Assembly: GCF_900100195.1 (NCBI RefSeq)
Contig: NZ_FNES01000020.1
Span: 1-59,883 of the forward strand
Reading direction: 5' to 3'
Origin: Billgrantia gudaonensis
Lineage (GTDB): Bacteria; Pseudomonadota; Gammaproteobacteria; Pseudomonadales; Halomonadaceae
DNA length: 59,883 nt
A program made the position numbers and the translations under genes. Shown here piece by piece: positions 19,930-27,839 of this stretch (position 1 is its first letter; every line of letters begins with the position of its first letter). The notes under the pieces are model-generated. The model made no database searches. It was not told the origin of the DNA and was given only the letters and a program-made list of their open reading frames with translations.

Positions 19930-22143
19930 ATGAGCGTCATGCGATTCACCGGTGCCAACAGCCGCGATGCCATGCGCCAGGTGCGCGAGGCGCTGGGTGA
20001 CGAAGCGCTGATCCTGGCCAATCGGCGAACCGACAGTGGCGTCGAGATTCTGGCCATGGCCGAATCGGCGGCGCCCGGTGGCAGTGGGGAGTCGGCGACA
20101 CCCGTCTCGCCCGCCCCCCGGGAAGCTTCTGCCTCCAGTCCCGCCTCGTCCACCTCTGCGGACAGCGCCTTTGCCGCCATGAGCGAGAAGCTGCTGGAGG
20201 AGATGCGGGACATGCGTGCCCTGTTGGCGCGCGATCAACCGGGGCGCGAGACGCCTGCTGGCCTGGACGGTCAGGTCCGTGAGCTGCTGCTGGGCGTCGG
20301 TTTCGGCACGGCGCTGGCCGATGAGATCGTCGCGGCTCTCCCCGACGAGCTGGTGGGTACCGACATTCGGGACGACCGTGCGATGGCGTGGGTCAAACGC
20401 CAGTTGGTGCAGCGTCTCGCTGGGCTCGACGACGAGGCGAGGTTTCTCGATCGCACCGGCGTGGTGGCGCTGATCGGACCCACCGGGGTGGGCAAGACGA
20501 CCACCACGGCGAAGCTGGCGGCCCGCTACGTGATGCGCCACGGCACCCGTCCCGTGGCACTGGTCACCACCGACAGCTTTCGGATCGGCGCCCACGAGCA
20601 GCTGCGCATATATGCGCGGTTGCTCGACGTGCCGATGTTCGCTCTCACCGCCGATCAGCCGGTCAACGACCTGCTGGGCCGGATGCAGGGCAAGTCCTGG
20701 GTGATCATCGATACCGTGGGCATGAGTCAGCGCGACCATCGGATCATCGAGCAGGTCGGACACCTGCGCGGTGGCACGACGCCGGTGCGTCTGGTGCTGT
20801 TGCTCAATGCCGCGAGCCAGCCGGAAACGCTCGAAGAGGTCGTGCAGCGTTATCGCCAGGCGGCTCAGGCCGCGGGCGCCGAGCTCAACGATTGCGTGAT
20901 CACCAAGCACGATGAGGCCGGCCGTTTGGCACCGGCGCTGGATGTCGTCATGCGTCACGGCTTGCGCTTGCTGTTCGTCTCCCACGGGCAGCGCGTCCCC
21001 GAGGACATGTCGCTGGCCGAGCCGCCCAAGCTCATCGACGAGGCTTTCGCCCAGCACCGCGAGGCGGCTTCCTCGGGTGCCGATTCGGTACCGCATCAGG
21101 CATCCGCGGGACGCACGCCGACGCTCATGGGCCAGGGGAGACGACTGGCAGGTACCCTGCAGGCGCTGCGTCAGCGACTGGATGGTTTCGACGAGCTGGA
21201 GCGCGTCTGGGATCTGCTGGGCTTGCCTGCCGTGGTGCAGCAGCAGCGTCTGGACGAGCTGCTGGCCGACTATCCCGGGCCCGAGCGGGCGCTGGGCATG
21301 CTGTGGAGCGAACGTCGTCGGGTGAGCGGTGCTTCCTGGGCGATGCCGGACATCGCCTTGAATGCCGACGGCGACTGGCTGGCGCTGCCGCTGCTGCAGC
21401 ACCGCCAGGTGGCCGGCCAGCAGCCGCGGCTGGCCGAAGCCGAAGGGCGGCTCGGGGCCAGTGTGCACCTCATGGCTGGGCTGCCCGATGCCGTTGCCTG
21501 CCAGTGGCTGGAGAGCCGTTCGCAGAGCTGGGTCAGCCAGGTGCGCGGCAGCCAACGCGTCGAACATGCCGGCGAGCGAGACCCTCTCAAGTCACTGGCC
21601 GCGCTGGCCGAGCCCCTCGATGAGGCGCACTGTCGCTTTCGCGGCATGGCTTCTCGGCTCAAGCTCGCCACCTTGGCGGTGAATGCGATGCCCAGGCCGT
21701 CGCGGCGTGGCGATGAAGGGCTCGCGGTGCAGGCCTGGTTCGCCGAGGTGCGGGATGCGGAAAGCGGACGGCTGGTTGCGCGGCGCTATTGGCTGACCCC
21801 GGCGCGGCTCGGACGCCAGCCCGTGCCGCTGCTGCTTCACCAGCTTCAGGGCGACGGTCTGGCCCTGCTCACCCGACGGGCCTGGCAGCGTATCGAGCCG
21901 CAGGAACTCGGCGAGCTGCGGCCCGACGTGCGTCTGCTGTTGGCCAGTGGCACGGCAGCGGTGGCGACGCATCTCGATCTGGCCGATGACGAGGCGGCCA
22001 TGGATCTGCGTGCCGAATTGCTGGGCCTGGCCGGTGGGCGGCGTCGGCGGCGTGACGTGGCGCTGATGGAAGCGTTGGTAGAGCTGTTTCTGGTGCGCGA
22101 TGCCATTCGCCATCTGGGACTGGGTGAACGGGAGGCTGGCTGA
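19930..22143 (+). CDS. flhF: Flagellar SRP-like GTPase FlhF with a long C-terminal extension
   Basis: FlhF is an SRP-family GTPase that in polar flagellates sets the place and number of flagella. The 737-residue product has the B domain (MRFTGANSRDAMRQVREALG) and a variable linker. Its NG domain has the P-loop GPTGVGKTTTTAK starting at residue 183, then DSFRIGAHEQLRIYARLL, DTVGMSQRD and TKHDEAG. Most FlhF proteins stop shortly after the NG domain. Here about 340 further residues follow (from around 398) with no domain I recognise: helical at first, then a mixed region, then an Arg-rich patch near the end. The frame is continuous and GTPase motifs are intact. The next gene overlaps it by one base. 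Confidence 0.9.
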   Translation: MSVMRFTGANSRDAMRQVREALGDEALILANRRTDSGVEILAMAESAAPGGSGESATPVSPAPREASASSPASSTSADSAFAAMSEKLLEEMRDMRALLARDQPGRETPAGLDGQVRELLLGVGFGTALADEIVAALPDELVGTDIRDDRAMAWVKRQLVQRLAGLDDEARFLDRTGVVALIGPTGVGKTTTTAKLAARYVMRHGTRPVALVTTDSFRIGAHEQLRIYARLLDVPMFALTADQPVNDLLGRMQGKSWVIIDTVGMSQRDHRIIEQVGHLRGGTTPVRLVLLLNAASQPETLEEVVQRYRQAAQAAGAELNDCVITKHDEAGRLAPALDVVMRHGLRLLFVSHGQRVPEDMSLAEPPKLIDEAFAQHREAASSGADSVPHQASAGRTPTLMGQGRRLAGTLQALRQRLDGFDELERVWDLLGLPAVVQQQRLDELLADYPGPERALGMLWSERRRVSGASWAMPDIALNADGDWLALPLLQHRQVAGQQPRLAEAEGRLGASVHLMAGLPDAVACQWLESRSQSWVSQVRGSQRVEHAGERDPLKSLAALAEPLDEAHCRFRGMASRLKLATLAVNAMPRPSRRGDEGLAVQAWFAEVRDAESGRLVARRYWLTPARLGRQPVPLLLHQLQGDGLALLTRRAWQRIEPQELGELRPDVRLLLASGTAAVATHLDLADDEAAMDLRAELLGLAGGRRRRRDVALMEALVELFLVRDAIRHLGLGEREAG

Positions 22144-22808
22144 TGGGCATGGATCAAGCCGCCGGCCTGCGACAGTGGGCCAGTGGAGGAGAGTCGGCAG
22201 ACGAGGCGGCCGATGCCGCCTGTCCGCGTCATGTGGCCGAGATGCTGGTCGAGCTATCCGACAGCGACGAGGCGGCAGCGCTGACGGCGCCTCAACCGGA
22301 GCCGGCATCCGCGGCGACGAACGAGGAACAGGCTGCTGACGAGAAGCCCGCCGCTTCGTCGGGTTCGGGGCGAGCGGCTCGGGCGTCTACGGCAGGGTCG
22401 CGTGGCGCTTCTTCTTCGGCGGACACGATAACGCTGATGGTGCTGGGGCTGCCGGGAACGAGCGAGCGTCAGGCTCGCAGGGTGACCGAGCTGTTCGAGG
22501 CGTGGGCCGCCGAGGGGCGCGACTGGGTCGGCGATCCGGGCCGTTGGCGCGTGGTACCGCTCGAGGCCTCCAGCCCCCATTTACCGGTGCTGGCGGCCGA
22601 ACAATCGCGTTGGGCACTGTGGGTCGGCAGTGACGAGGAAGCCTTTCGCCGCAGCTATCGCGTGCTCAAGCAGGTGGCCGAACGAGGCGGCCCGCGGCGA
22701 CTGTTGGCGGTCCATCCGCCGGATGTGGGCCCCAAGGGATTGCTGGACAACCTGCAGAGGGTGGCGGCGAGGTATTTCGGTATCGAACTGCTGGTGCTGG
22801 CCCGGTGA
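22143..22808 (+). CDS. FlhG/MinD-like protein lacking the P-loop (putative)
   Basis: The 221-residue product occupies the position of flhG, between flhF and fliA. Residues 1-95 are Ala/Ser/Glu-rich and probably disordered. Residues 95-221 contain a beta strand (TITLMVLGLPG) and, towards the C-terminus, a block that aligns by eye with the second half of FlhG/FleN. The order is a strand (WALWVGSDEE), a helix (RRSYRVLKQVAE), a strand (RRLLAVHPPDV), then LQRVAARYFGIELLVL, like FleN LTKVTDRFLDVALQYV. The Walker A lysine motif GKGGVGKT and the C-terminal membrane-targeting region of FlhG are absent. It starts in TGATG overlap with flhF and ends in GTGA overlap with flhE. A degenerate, non-ATPase FlhG relative is my best reading; an unrelated lineage-specific protein is possible. 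Confidence 0.55.
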   Translation: MGMDQAAGLRQWASGGESADEAADAACPRHVAEMLVELSDSDEAAALTAPQPEPASAATNEEQAADEKPAASSGSGRAARASTAGSRGASSSADTITLMVLGLPGTSERQARRVTELFEAWAAEGRDWVGDPGRWRVVPLEASSPHLPVLAAEQSRWALWVGSDEEAFRRSYRVLKQVAERGGPRRLLAVHPPDVGPKGLLDNLQRVAARYFGIELLVLAR

Positions 22809-23209
22809 AAGGGAGAAGAGGCGCCTTGCTGATAGCGGCAAGCCTGTGGATGGCCACGGCCGCTGCGGCCGGTAGCTGGGTCGCCAGCGCGCCGGCCGTG
22901 AATGTCGCCATGGCCGAGCGTGAGGCGAGTTCCGAAACCCTAGCTCCGCCCACGCCACGGTTGGCGCGAGGCGAGCGGATCGGCAGCATCCGCTGGCGCT
23001 ACCGCATCGATCCGGGGGTGCGTGTGAGCGCCCGGCTCTGTCACCCCGTGCGATGCGTGGTACTGCCCGGTCCGCGCGGGCAGACGGATGCCCTGGCCGG
23101 GCTGGACGCACGGGGCCCGTTGCGGTTTCGCTTTGCGTTGGCCGAACGAGGCCAGGGGGCTGCCAGGGTAGAGGGGTTGCAGGTGATCGTGAACCACGCA
23201 GCGCCATGA
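22805..23209 (+). CDS. flhE: Flagellar periplasmic protein FlhE
   Basis: FlhE is a small periplasmic protein associated with flhBA operons; in Salmonella it has been linked to proton leakage through the export gate. The 134-residue product starts at GTG 22805, overlapping the previous stop. It has a signal peptide (KGRRG n-region, hydrophobic core to about residue 22). The mature protein has the family pattern SIRWRYRI, two cysteines seven residues apart (ARLCHPVRCVVLPG), and RGPLRFRFAL and LQVIVNH at the end. In enterobacteria flhE follows flhA directly; here it sits after flhF and the FlhG-like gene. Confidence 0.8.
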   Translation: MKGRRGALLIAASLWMATAAAAGSWVASAPAVNVAMAEREASSETLAPPTPRLARGERIGSIRWRYRIDPGVRVSARLCHPVRCVVLPGPRGQTDALAGLDARGPLRFRFALAERGQGAARVEGLQVIVNHAAP

Positions 23210-23268
23210 CGTGGGTATGGATGGGCGCCGCTGACGCAACATCCGGATGACGGCCGCGAGACGAGAGC

Positions 23269-23973
23269 ATGTACACAGCACGAGGCAAGATCGAACAGAA
23301 CGACCTGCTCGACCAGTACCTGCCGCTGGTCAGGCGTCAGGCGCTGTCGCTGCAGGTACGGCTGCCGGCGAGCATCGAGCTGGACGACCTGATTCAGGCC
23401 GGTACCGTGGGTCTGCTGGAGGCCATGGGGCGTTTCGATGCCGGCCAGGGGGCCAGCTTTGCCACTTTCGCCAGCCAGCGCATCCGTGGCGCGATGCTGG
23501 ATGAACTGCGCAGTCGCGATTGGTTGCCGCGCAGCGTGAGACGCAATGCCCGGGCAGTGGATGAGGCCGTACGCAGCCTGGAGCAGCGCCTGGGGCGGCC
23601 TGCCGAGGAGACGGAGATCGCCACCGAGCTGGGCATGGATCTCGAGAACTATCGTCAACTGCTCAGCGATACCAACAGCGGTCACCTGCTGCCGTTCGAG
23701 GCGCTGCTCGACGAGGGCCTCGAGCCGGGGGTGGACGATGCCGAAGCCGACCGTCCCTTCGACGAGCTGATCGACGAACAGAGACGCGCTCGGCTCATTG
23801 CGGGGATCGAAGCCTTGCCCGAGCGCGAGAAACTGCTGATGGCGCTCTACTATCAGGAAGAGCTGAACCTCAAGGAGATCGGTGCCGTGCTCGGCGTGAC
23901 GGAGTCACGCGTGTGCCAGCTGCACAGCCAGGCGGTGAGTCGCCTGCGCACGCGGCTCCGCGAGGATGACTGA
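23269..23973 (+). CDS. fliA: RNA polymerase sigma factor FliA (sigma-28)
   Basis: FliA directs late flagellar and chemotaxis transcription. The 234-residue product lacks region 1 and has sigma region 2 (PLVRRQALSLQVRLPASIELDDLIQAG, split here as a description of residues 16-42). Region 3 contains DWLPRSVRRNAR, and region 4 has a helix-turn-helix (LNLKEIGAVLGVTESRVCQ). The ATG follows GAGACGAGAG. The candidate FliA sites at motA, cheB and the second-stator region suggest a regulon inside this window. It ends eight bases from a convergent gene. Confidence 0.95.
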   Translation: MYTARGKIEQNDLLDQYLPLVRRQALSLQVRLPASIELDDLIQAGTVGLLEAMGRFDAGQGASFATFASQRIRGAMLDELRSRDWLPRSVRRNARAVDEAVRSLEQRLGRPAEETEIATELGMDLENYRQLLSDTNSGHLLPFEALLDEGLEPGVDDAEADRPFDELIDEQRRARLIAGIEALPEREKLLMALYYQEELNLKEIGAVLGVTESRVCQLHSQAVSRLRTRLREDD

Positions 23974-23981
23974 ACGCGAAT

Positions 23982-25187
23982 CTAGAGGTTCCCCATGAGC
24001 GCACGGGTGCTATCCAGTGCCGCCATGTAGCAGCGGTGCAACTGGTCCGGACGGGGCTCGTCGGGCATCTCTTCGATCTGGCGTTCATGGCTCTCGGCCA
24101 GGCTGAGCACGGCCGAGAGCGGGCCCTGCCTATCCTTCAGGGCGTGGATGATGGCCGCGTTCAGTGGCAGCTTGGCGAGCAGGGCGTCGCGATCTTCTTC
24201 CAGCAGGGCATCCATCAACGAGAAAAGGCCCGTGGTGAAGGCGTCCTCGGGATCGAGATCGGGAAAAGGCGCCGCCAGGTTGCGACACATGAAGGCGCGC
24301 ACCAGGGCCATGCGCAGCACGATGCGTGACGAAGGCTGCAGGCTGGCCAGGGTCAGCGTCAGGATCAGACGTCGCAGCTCGATCAAACCGAGGATCTGCA
24401 TGCCGCGGCGCAGGTCGACGACTTCCTTGCCGCCGCGATTGAAGTAGTGGGAATTGGCACGGCGCAGGATGGCGACGTGGAGGTGGGGCATCTGCACGAC
24501 CAACTCCTGCAGCCGCTGCAGGTCGGTGTCTTCGTCGTAGAGCGCCTGGATCAGGCGGATCTGGGCGGCCTTGTTGCCGTGCCGGCCACGCGGGCGCGAG
24601 GTGAAGAAACTGGGCTTGGCCAGATAGTGGCCGTCGTAATAGCGGCAGCCCATGGCCTGATAGCGTGCGAGGGCTTCCGCATTGTCGATTCGCTCGGCCA
24701 GCAGGGCGAGGTCGGCCTCGGCCAGGCGCTTCAGCAAGGCTTCGTCGAGGTCGTCGGGCGAGCTCAACCGCACGATGTCGGTGCGTGGAAGCAGGGCATC
24801 GGGGGCGCGTGCCAGCAGGCTGGCTGGCAACTGGAGCCGATAGCCGCGTTCGCGCATCTCGTCCAGCCGCCCGAGCAGGTCGTCGGTCAAGTGGGCGTCG
24901 GTATCGATACCGATCACCAGTTGGCTGGCCGGGGTCGGCAGCAGCTCGGGACGACTGATCCATGACAATGGCAGCGTGACGAACAGCAGGCGTTCGGCAA
25001 GCAGGCCGGTGTCGCCGAGTTCGTAGACGGCGGCAGCCAGGGCGCGGGCGGTGGCGGCCAGGATGTCTTCGCTCTCGTCGCCATTTTGCTGGCGATACAC
25101 GAGTCGATCGGCGACGTGGCGATGTTCACTGTCGTGGATGGGGTGGAGGGCAAGGGTGCAAGGATCGAGATCCCGTGACTCCGACAT
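23982..25187 (-). CDS. Degenerate EAL plus HDOD domain signalling protein
   Basis: The product is 401 residues, starting at ATG 25187 with AAGGAG nine bases upstream. Residues 1-200 resemble the EAL half of YuxH-type proteins. The EAL signature is lost (RLVYR stands where ELLYR or EALVR is expected) and the metal-binding DDF motif is absent, so it should not hydrolyse c-di-GMP. Residues 200-401 are an HDOD domain (LQRLQELVVQMPHLHVAILRR and LGLIELRRLILTL). Such proteins usually act as c-di-GMP or protein-interaction effectors. It is convergent with fliA and lies 111 bases downstream of the intact EAL gene in the same direction, so the pair may be co-transcribed. Confidence 0.8.
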   Translation of the reverse strand: MSESRDLDPCTLALHPIHDSEHRHVADRLVYRQQNGDESEDILAATARALAAAVYELGDTGLLAERLLFVTLPLSWISRPELLPTPASQLVIGIDTDAHLTDDLLGRLDEMRERGYRLQLPASLLARAPDALLPRTDIVRLSSPDDLDEALLKRLAEADLALLAERIDNAEALARYQAMGCRYYDGHYLAKPSFFTSRPRGRHGNKAAQIRLIQALYDEDTDLQRLQELVVQMPHLHVAILRRANSHYFNRGGKEVVDLRRGMQILGLIELRRLILTLTLASLQPSSRIVLRMALVRAFMCRNLAAPFPDLDPEDAFTTGLFSLMDALLEEDRDALLAKLPLNAAIIHALKDRQGPLSAVLSLAESHERQIEEMPDEPRPDQLHRCYMAALDSTRALMGNL

Positions 25188-25298
25188 GCTGCATGGCTCC
25201 TTGCTGGATGCGGATGGGCGCGTGAGCATGATACGGGAAGACGGCGGCGGCGTCCTCTTCGATGTCCGCGCGCGTCAGTGGCGGGCAACATGCACGGG

Positions 25299-26084
25299 TC
25301 AGTCGTCGAGTGCCTGACGCAGCGCCTCCAGATGTGAGTCGAGGTCGCCAGCCAGTGCCTCCAGGGCAGGTCGGGCGTGAAAGTAGCCCTGCTGGTGAGT
25401 CAGGCCGTTGCGGGCCAGCCACAAGGCTTCGGCGCGGGTTTCGACGCCTTCGGCGATGAGTTCGATGTCGAGGTCGCCGGCGAGGGTCACCACGCTGTTC
25501 AGGATGGCCTGGCGGCGTGGGTCGCTGTCGCAGTCGCTGATGAGCGCCCGGTCGATCTTCAGGCGGTCGGGGCGTAGCACGGTCAGCAGGTCGAGATTGG
25601 CGTAGCCGTTGCCGAAGTCGTCGAGAGCGGTGGTGAAGCCGATGCGACGGTAGGTATCGATGATGTTGCGCAGATGCTGTTGGTCCTGCACCTGCTCGGT
25701 CTCGGTGATTTCGAAGATCAGGCGTTCGGCGGGCCAACCGACCTTTCTGGAAACTTCCAGGGTCGCCTGGATGCAGGCGCTGGGTTCGTAGACCGCATTG
25801 GGCAGGAAGTTGATGGAGAGGTGGCTGGTCATTCCCAGCCGGCTTGCCAGTTCGATGGCGCGGATGCGGCAGGCCTGGTCGAAACGATAGAGCAGCTTGG
25901 GCGTCACCTTGGAGATAATGCTGAAGGCCGACTCGCCGTTGGGACCGCGCACCAGCGCTTCATGAGTGGTCACCCGGGCCTGCGCCAGGTCGACGATGGG
26001 CTGAAATGCCATGGTGAAGTCGAAGGGAAGCGGCTGCTCGCAGCGGGGGCAGCTCTCATCGGCAGTGGTGAGGCATCGGCTCAT
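25299..26084 (-). CDS. EAL-domain c-di-GMP phosphodiesterase
   Basis: This is a stand-alone soluble EAL domain of 261 residues. Visible catalytic motifs are E42-A43-L44 (HEALVRG), the Asn in SINFLP, the Glu in FEITETE, DDFGNGYANL, the Lys in LKIDRALI and AEGVET. It therefore looks able to hydrolyse c-di-GMP. The N-terminus has three cysteines (Cys4, Cys12, Cys15) that could bind metal; this is speculation. The sequence resembles the EAL half of BluF-like proteins without a BLUF domain. A sigma-28-type promoter lies on this strand at 26140-26166, 56 bases upstream, which would make it a late flagellar gene and lower c-di-GMP during swimming. Confidence 0.9.
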   Translation of the reverse strand: MSRCLTTADESCPRCEQPLPFDFTMAFQPIVDLAQARVTTHEALVRGPNGESAFSIISKVTPKLLYRFDQACRIRAIELASRLGMTSHLSINFLPNAVYEPSACIQATLEVSRKVGWPAERLIFEITETEQVQDQQHLRNIIDTYRRIGFTTALDDFGNGYANLDLLTVLRPDRLKIDRALISDCDSDPRRQAILNSVVTLAGDLDIELIAEGVETRAEALWLARNGLTHQQGYFHARPALEALAGDLDSHLEALRQALDD

Positions 26085-26139
26085 CGAGGCTCCTGGGCGT
26101 ATGGTGTTGGTGCAGCCGTAGTCGGGCGTCTACGCCATG

Positions 26140-26166
26140 ACATCGGCCTTTTTGACGGAATCTTTA
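26140..26166 (-). promoter_or_regulatory. Probable sigma-28 promoter for the EAL phosphodiesterase gene
   Basis: Read on the minus strand: TAAA (26166-26163), exactly 15 bases, then GCCGATGT (26147-26140). The spacing fits FliA promoters and the -10 differs at one of the last two positions. It is divergent from the promoter at 26240. Confidence 0.6.
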
Positions 26167-26239
26167 ACGGATAGTCATGGACTTGTTCGAGATCAAGGAC
26201 GATGCCGCTGAGCCGTTGCTGCCGAAGGTGGCAGCAGTC

Positions 26240-26266
26240 TAAAGTCTGGGGCCGTATCGCCGATAT
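26240..26266 (+). promoter_or_regulatory. Sigma-28 (FliA) promoter for the second stator operon
   Basis: TAAAGTCT at 26240-26247 and GCCGATAT at 26259-26266, with exactly 15 bases between TAAA and GCCGAT. This is the best FliA-type match in the window. The MotA-like gene starts 43 bases after the -10 element. Confidence 0.75.
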
Positions 26267-26308
26267 CGTGTTATCGAGAACGCGTGCCCTCGCAGTCTGG
26301 AGCCCTGA

Positions 26309-27127
26309 ATGAACCCATCCACCATCATCGGCATGTTAGCCAGCATCGTACTGCTGGTCAGCGTGCTTTTCTTCACCGCCGAGTCGCCGCAGAGCTTCTT
26401 GAACCTGCCGGGTCTTGCCATCGTGCTGGCGGGCACCATGGCGGCCACCTTCATCAGCTACCCGCTGCGCGAGGTGTTGCGGGTGGTTCGTTTGGTGGGG
26501 TTGGTTTTCCGGCGCGAGAACACCTACACCCGCGACGACATCAAGGAACTGGTCGACATGGCCCGGCTGTGGTTCAGGGGCGACGTGCGGGCCGTCGAAG
26601 ATGCGCTGGAGCGTACGCGCAACCCTTTCCTGCGTACCGGCATCCAATTGGTCATCGCCAATACCAAGGAGGAGGAGATCTTCGATCTGCTGCGCTGGCG
26701 CATCGCCCGGCTCAAGGCCCGCGAGCATGCCGAGGCGCAGATCTTCCGCACCATGGCGACCTATGCTCCGGCCTTCGGCATGATCGGTACCCTGGTGGGG
26801 TTGGTGAACATGCTGGAAGTGATGGAGGCGGGCGATCTGCATGTCATCGGGCCGCGCATGGCGGTGGCGCTGCTCACCACCTTCTACGGCATCCTGCTCG
26901 CCAATCTGGTGTTCAAGCCCGTTGCGGTGAAGCTCGAGCGACGCACCGAAGAGCGATTGATCGCCATGAACATGGTGCTCGAGGGAATATCGCTGATCAC
27001 CAAGCGCCGCTTGCCCTCCTTCATCGAAGAGACGCTCAACTCCTTCGTGGCCAATTATCACGACGAGATTCGCGACCCCGGCCCGGGAAGCCAGAACGAT
27101 CCGACCGAGGCCGGCCAGAATGCTTGA
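26309..27127 (+). CDS. Second stator channel protein, MotC/PomA-like
   Basis: This is a MotA-family protein of 272 residues in the shorter PomA/MotC subgroup. Two N-terminal membrane helices (about 5-22 and 32-50) precede a cytoplasmic domain. Two C-terminal helices contain APAFGMIGTLVGLVNMLEVM and IGPRMAVALLTTFYGILLANLVF, the PomA pattern rather than that of MotA at 1361. PomA-type stators are often sodium-driven, but the ion cannot be read from this sequence by eye. It overlaps the next gene by eight bases and has a near-consensus sigma-28 promoter. Confidence 0.9.
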   Translation: MNPSTIIGMLASIVLLVSVLFFTAESPQSFLNLPGLAIVLAGTMAATFISYPLREVLRVVRLVGLVFRRENTYTRDDIKELVDMARLWFRGDVRAVEDALERTRNPFLRTGIQLVIANTKEEEIFDLLRWRIARLKAREHAEAQIFRTMATYAPAFGMIGTLVGLVNMLEVMEAGDLHVIGPRMAVALLTTFYGILLANLVFKPVAVKLERRTEERLIAMNMVLEGISLITKRRLPSFIEETLNSFVANYHDEIRDPGPGSQNDPTEAGQNA

Positions 27128-27812
27128 CAGCACCACCCGTAACGCCTTGCAGCCTCCCCCGACCGGTGGGGGCGACGAGGAGGGGTGGCTGATGAGCTAT
27201 CTGGACGTGCTGACGCTGCTCATCACCCTGTTCGTGCTGCTGGTATCGTTGATGGGCAATGGCGTTGCCAGCATGGGCTCCCAGGCCGGCGGTCAGTCGC
27301 GTCAGGCGGTCACGCCGGAGGCGCGGGTGGCGGCGATGATCGTAGCGGGACAGCTGTCGCCGGGAATGAAACCGCGCAACGATGGGCTGAAGCCGCGCTT
27401 TTCCGGCCTCGAAATCGACGGGGTGAGCGTTGCCGAGGGTGATCGCGGCATCACCCTGCGCATCGACGACAATCTGCTGTTCGACAGTGGCGATGCCCGG
27501 CTGACCGAGCAGGGCGAAGAAGTGCTCGGCAGCCTGCACGATACGCTGGCCGAGTTCGACGGCGAGGTTTCCGTGGAGGGGCATACCGACGACGTACCCA
27601 TCTCCACGTCGCGCTTTCCTTCTAACTGGGAGCTTTCCACGGCGCGCTCCATCGCGGTTCTGCGCTTCTTGACCGAGCTGGGTGTGGAGGCCGAGCGGTT
27701 GCGTGCCGTGGGATATGCCGATACCCGGCCGCTCGAAAGCAATGACTCGGCGCAGGGGCGAGCCGCCAACCGTCGTGTGGAACTGCTGCTGCGCCAGCCT
27801 GCCGGCCAGTAG
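27120..27812 (+). CDS. Second stator anchor protein, MotD/PomB-like
   Basis: This is a MotB-family protein of 230 residues. A short N-terminus precedes one membrane helix with the ion-binding Asp29 in SYLDVLTLLITLFVLLVSL. A linker of about 80 residues leads to an OmpA-like peptidoglycan-binding domain with VSVEGHTDDVPI and NWELSTARSIAVLRFL. It is shorter than MotB at 2230 (319). It overlaps the PomA-like gene and precedes a GGDEF-EAL gene by 27 bases, so the three are likely one operon. Confidence 0.9.
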   Translation: MLDSTTRNALQPPPTGGGDEEGWLMSYLDVLTLLITLFVLLVSLMGNGVASMGSQAGGQSRQAVTPEARVAAMIVAGQLSPGMKPRNDGLKPRFSGLEIDGVSVAEGDRGITLRIDDNLLFDSGDARLTEQGEEVLGSLHDTLAEFDGEVSVEGHTDDVPISTSRFPSNWELSTARSIAVLRFLTELGVEAERLRAVGYADTRPLESNDSAQGRAANRRVELLLRQPAGQ

Positions 27813-27839
27813 CCAGATCACTGCAACCGAGGAGTGTCC

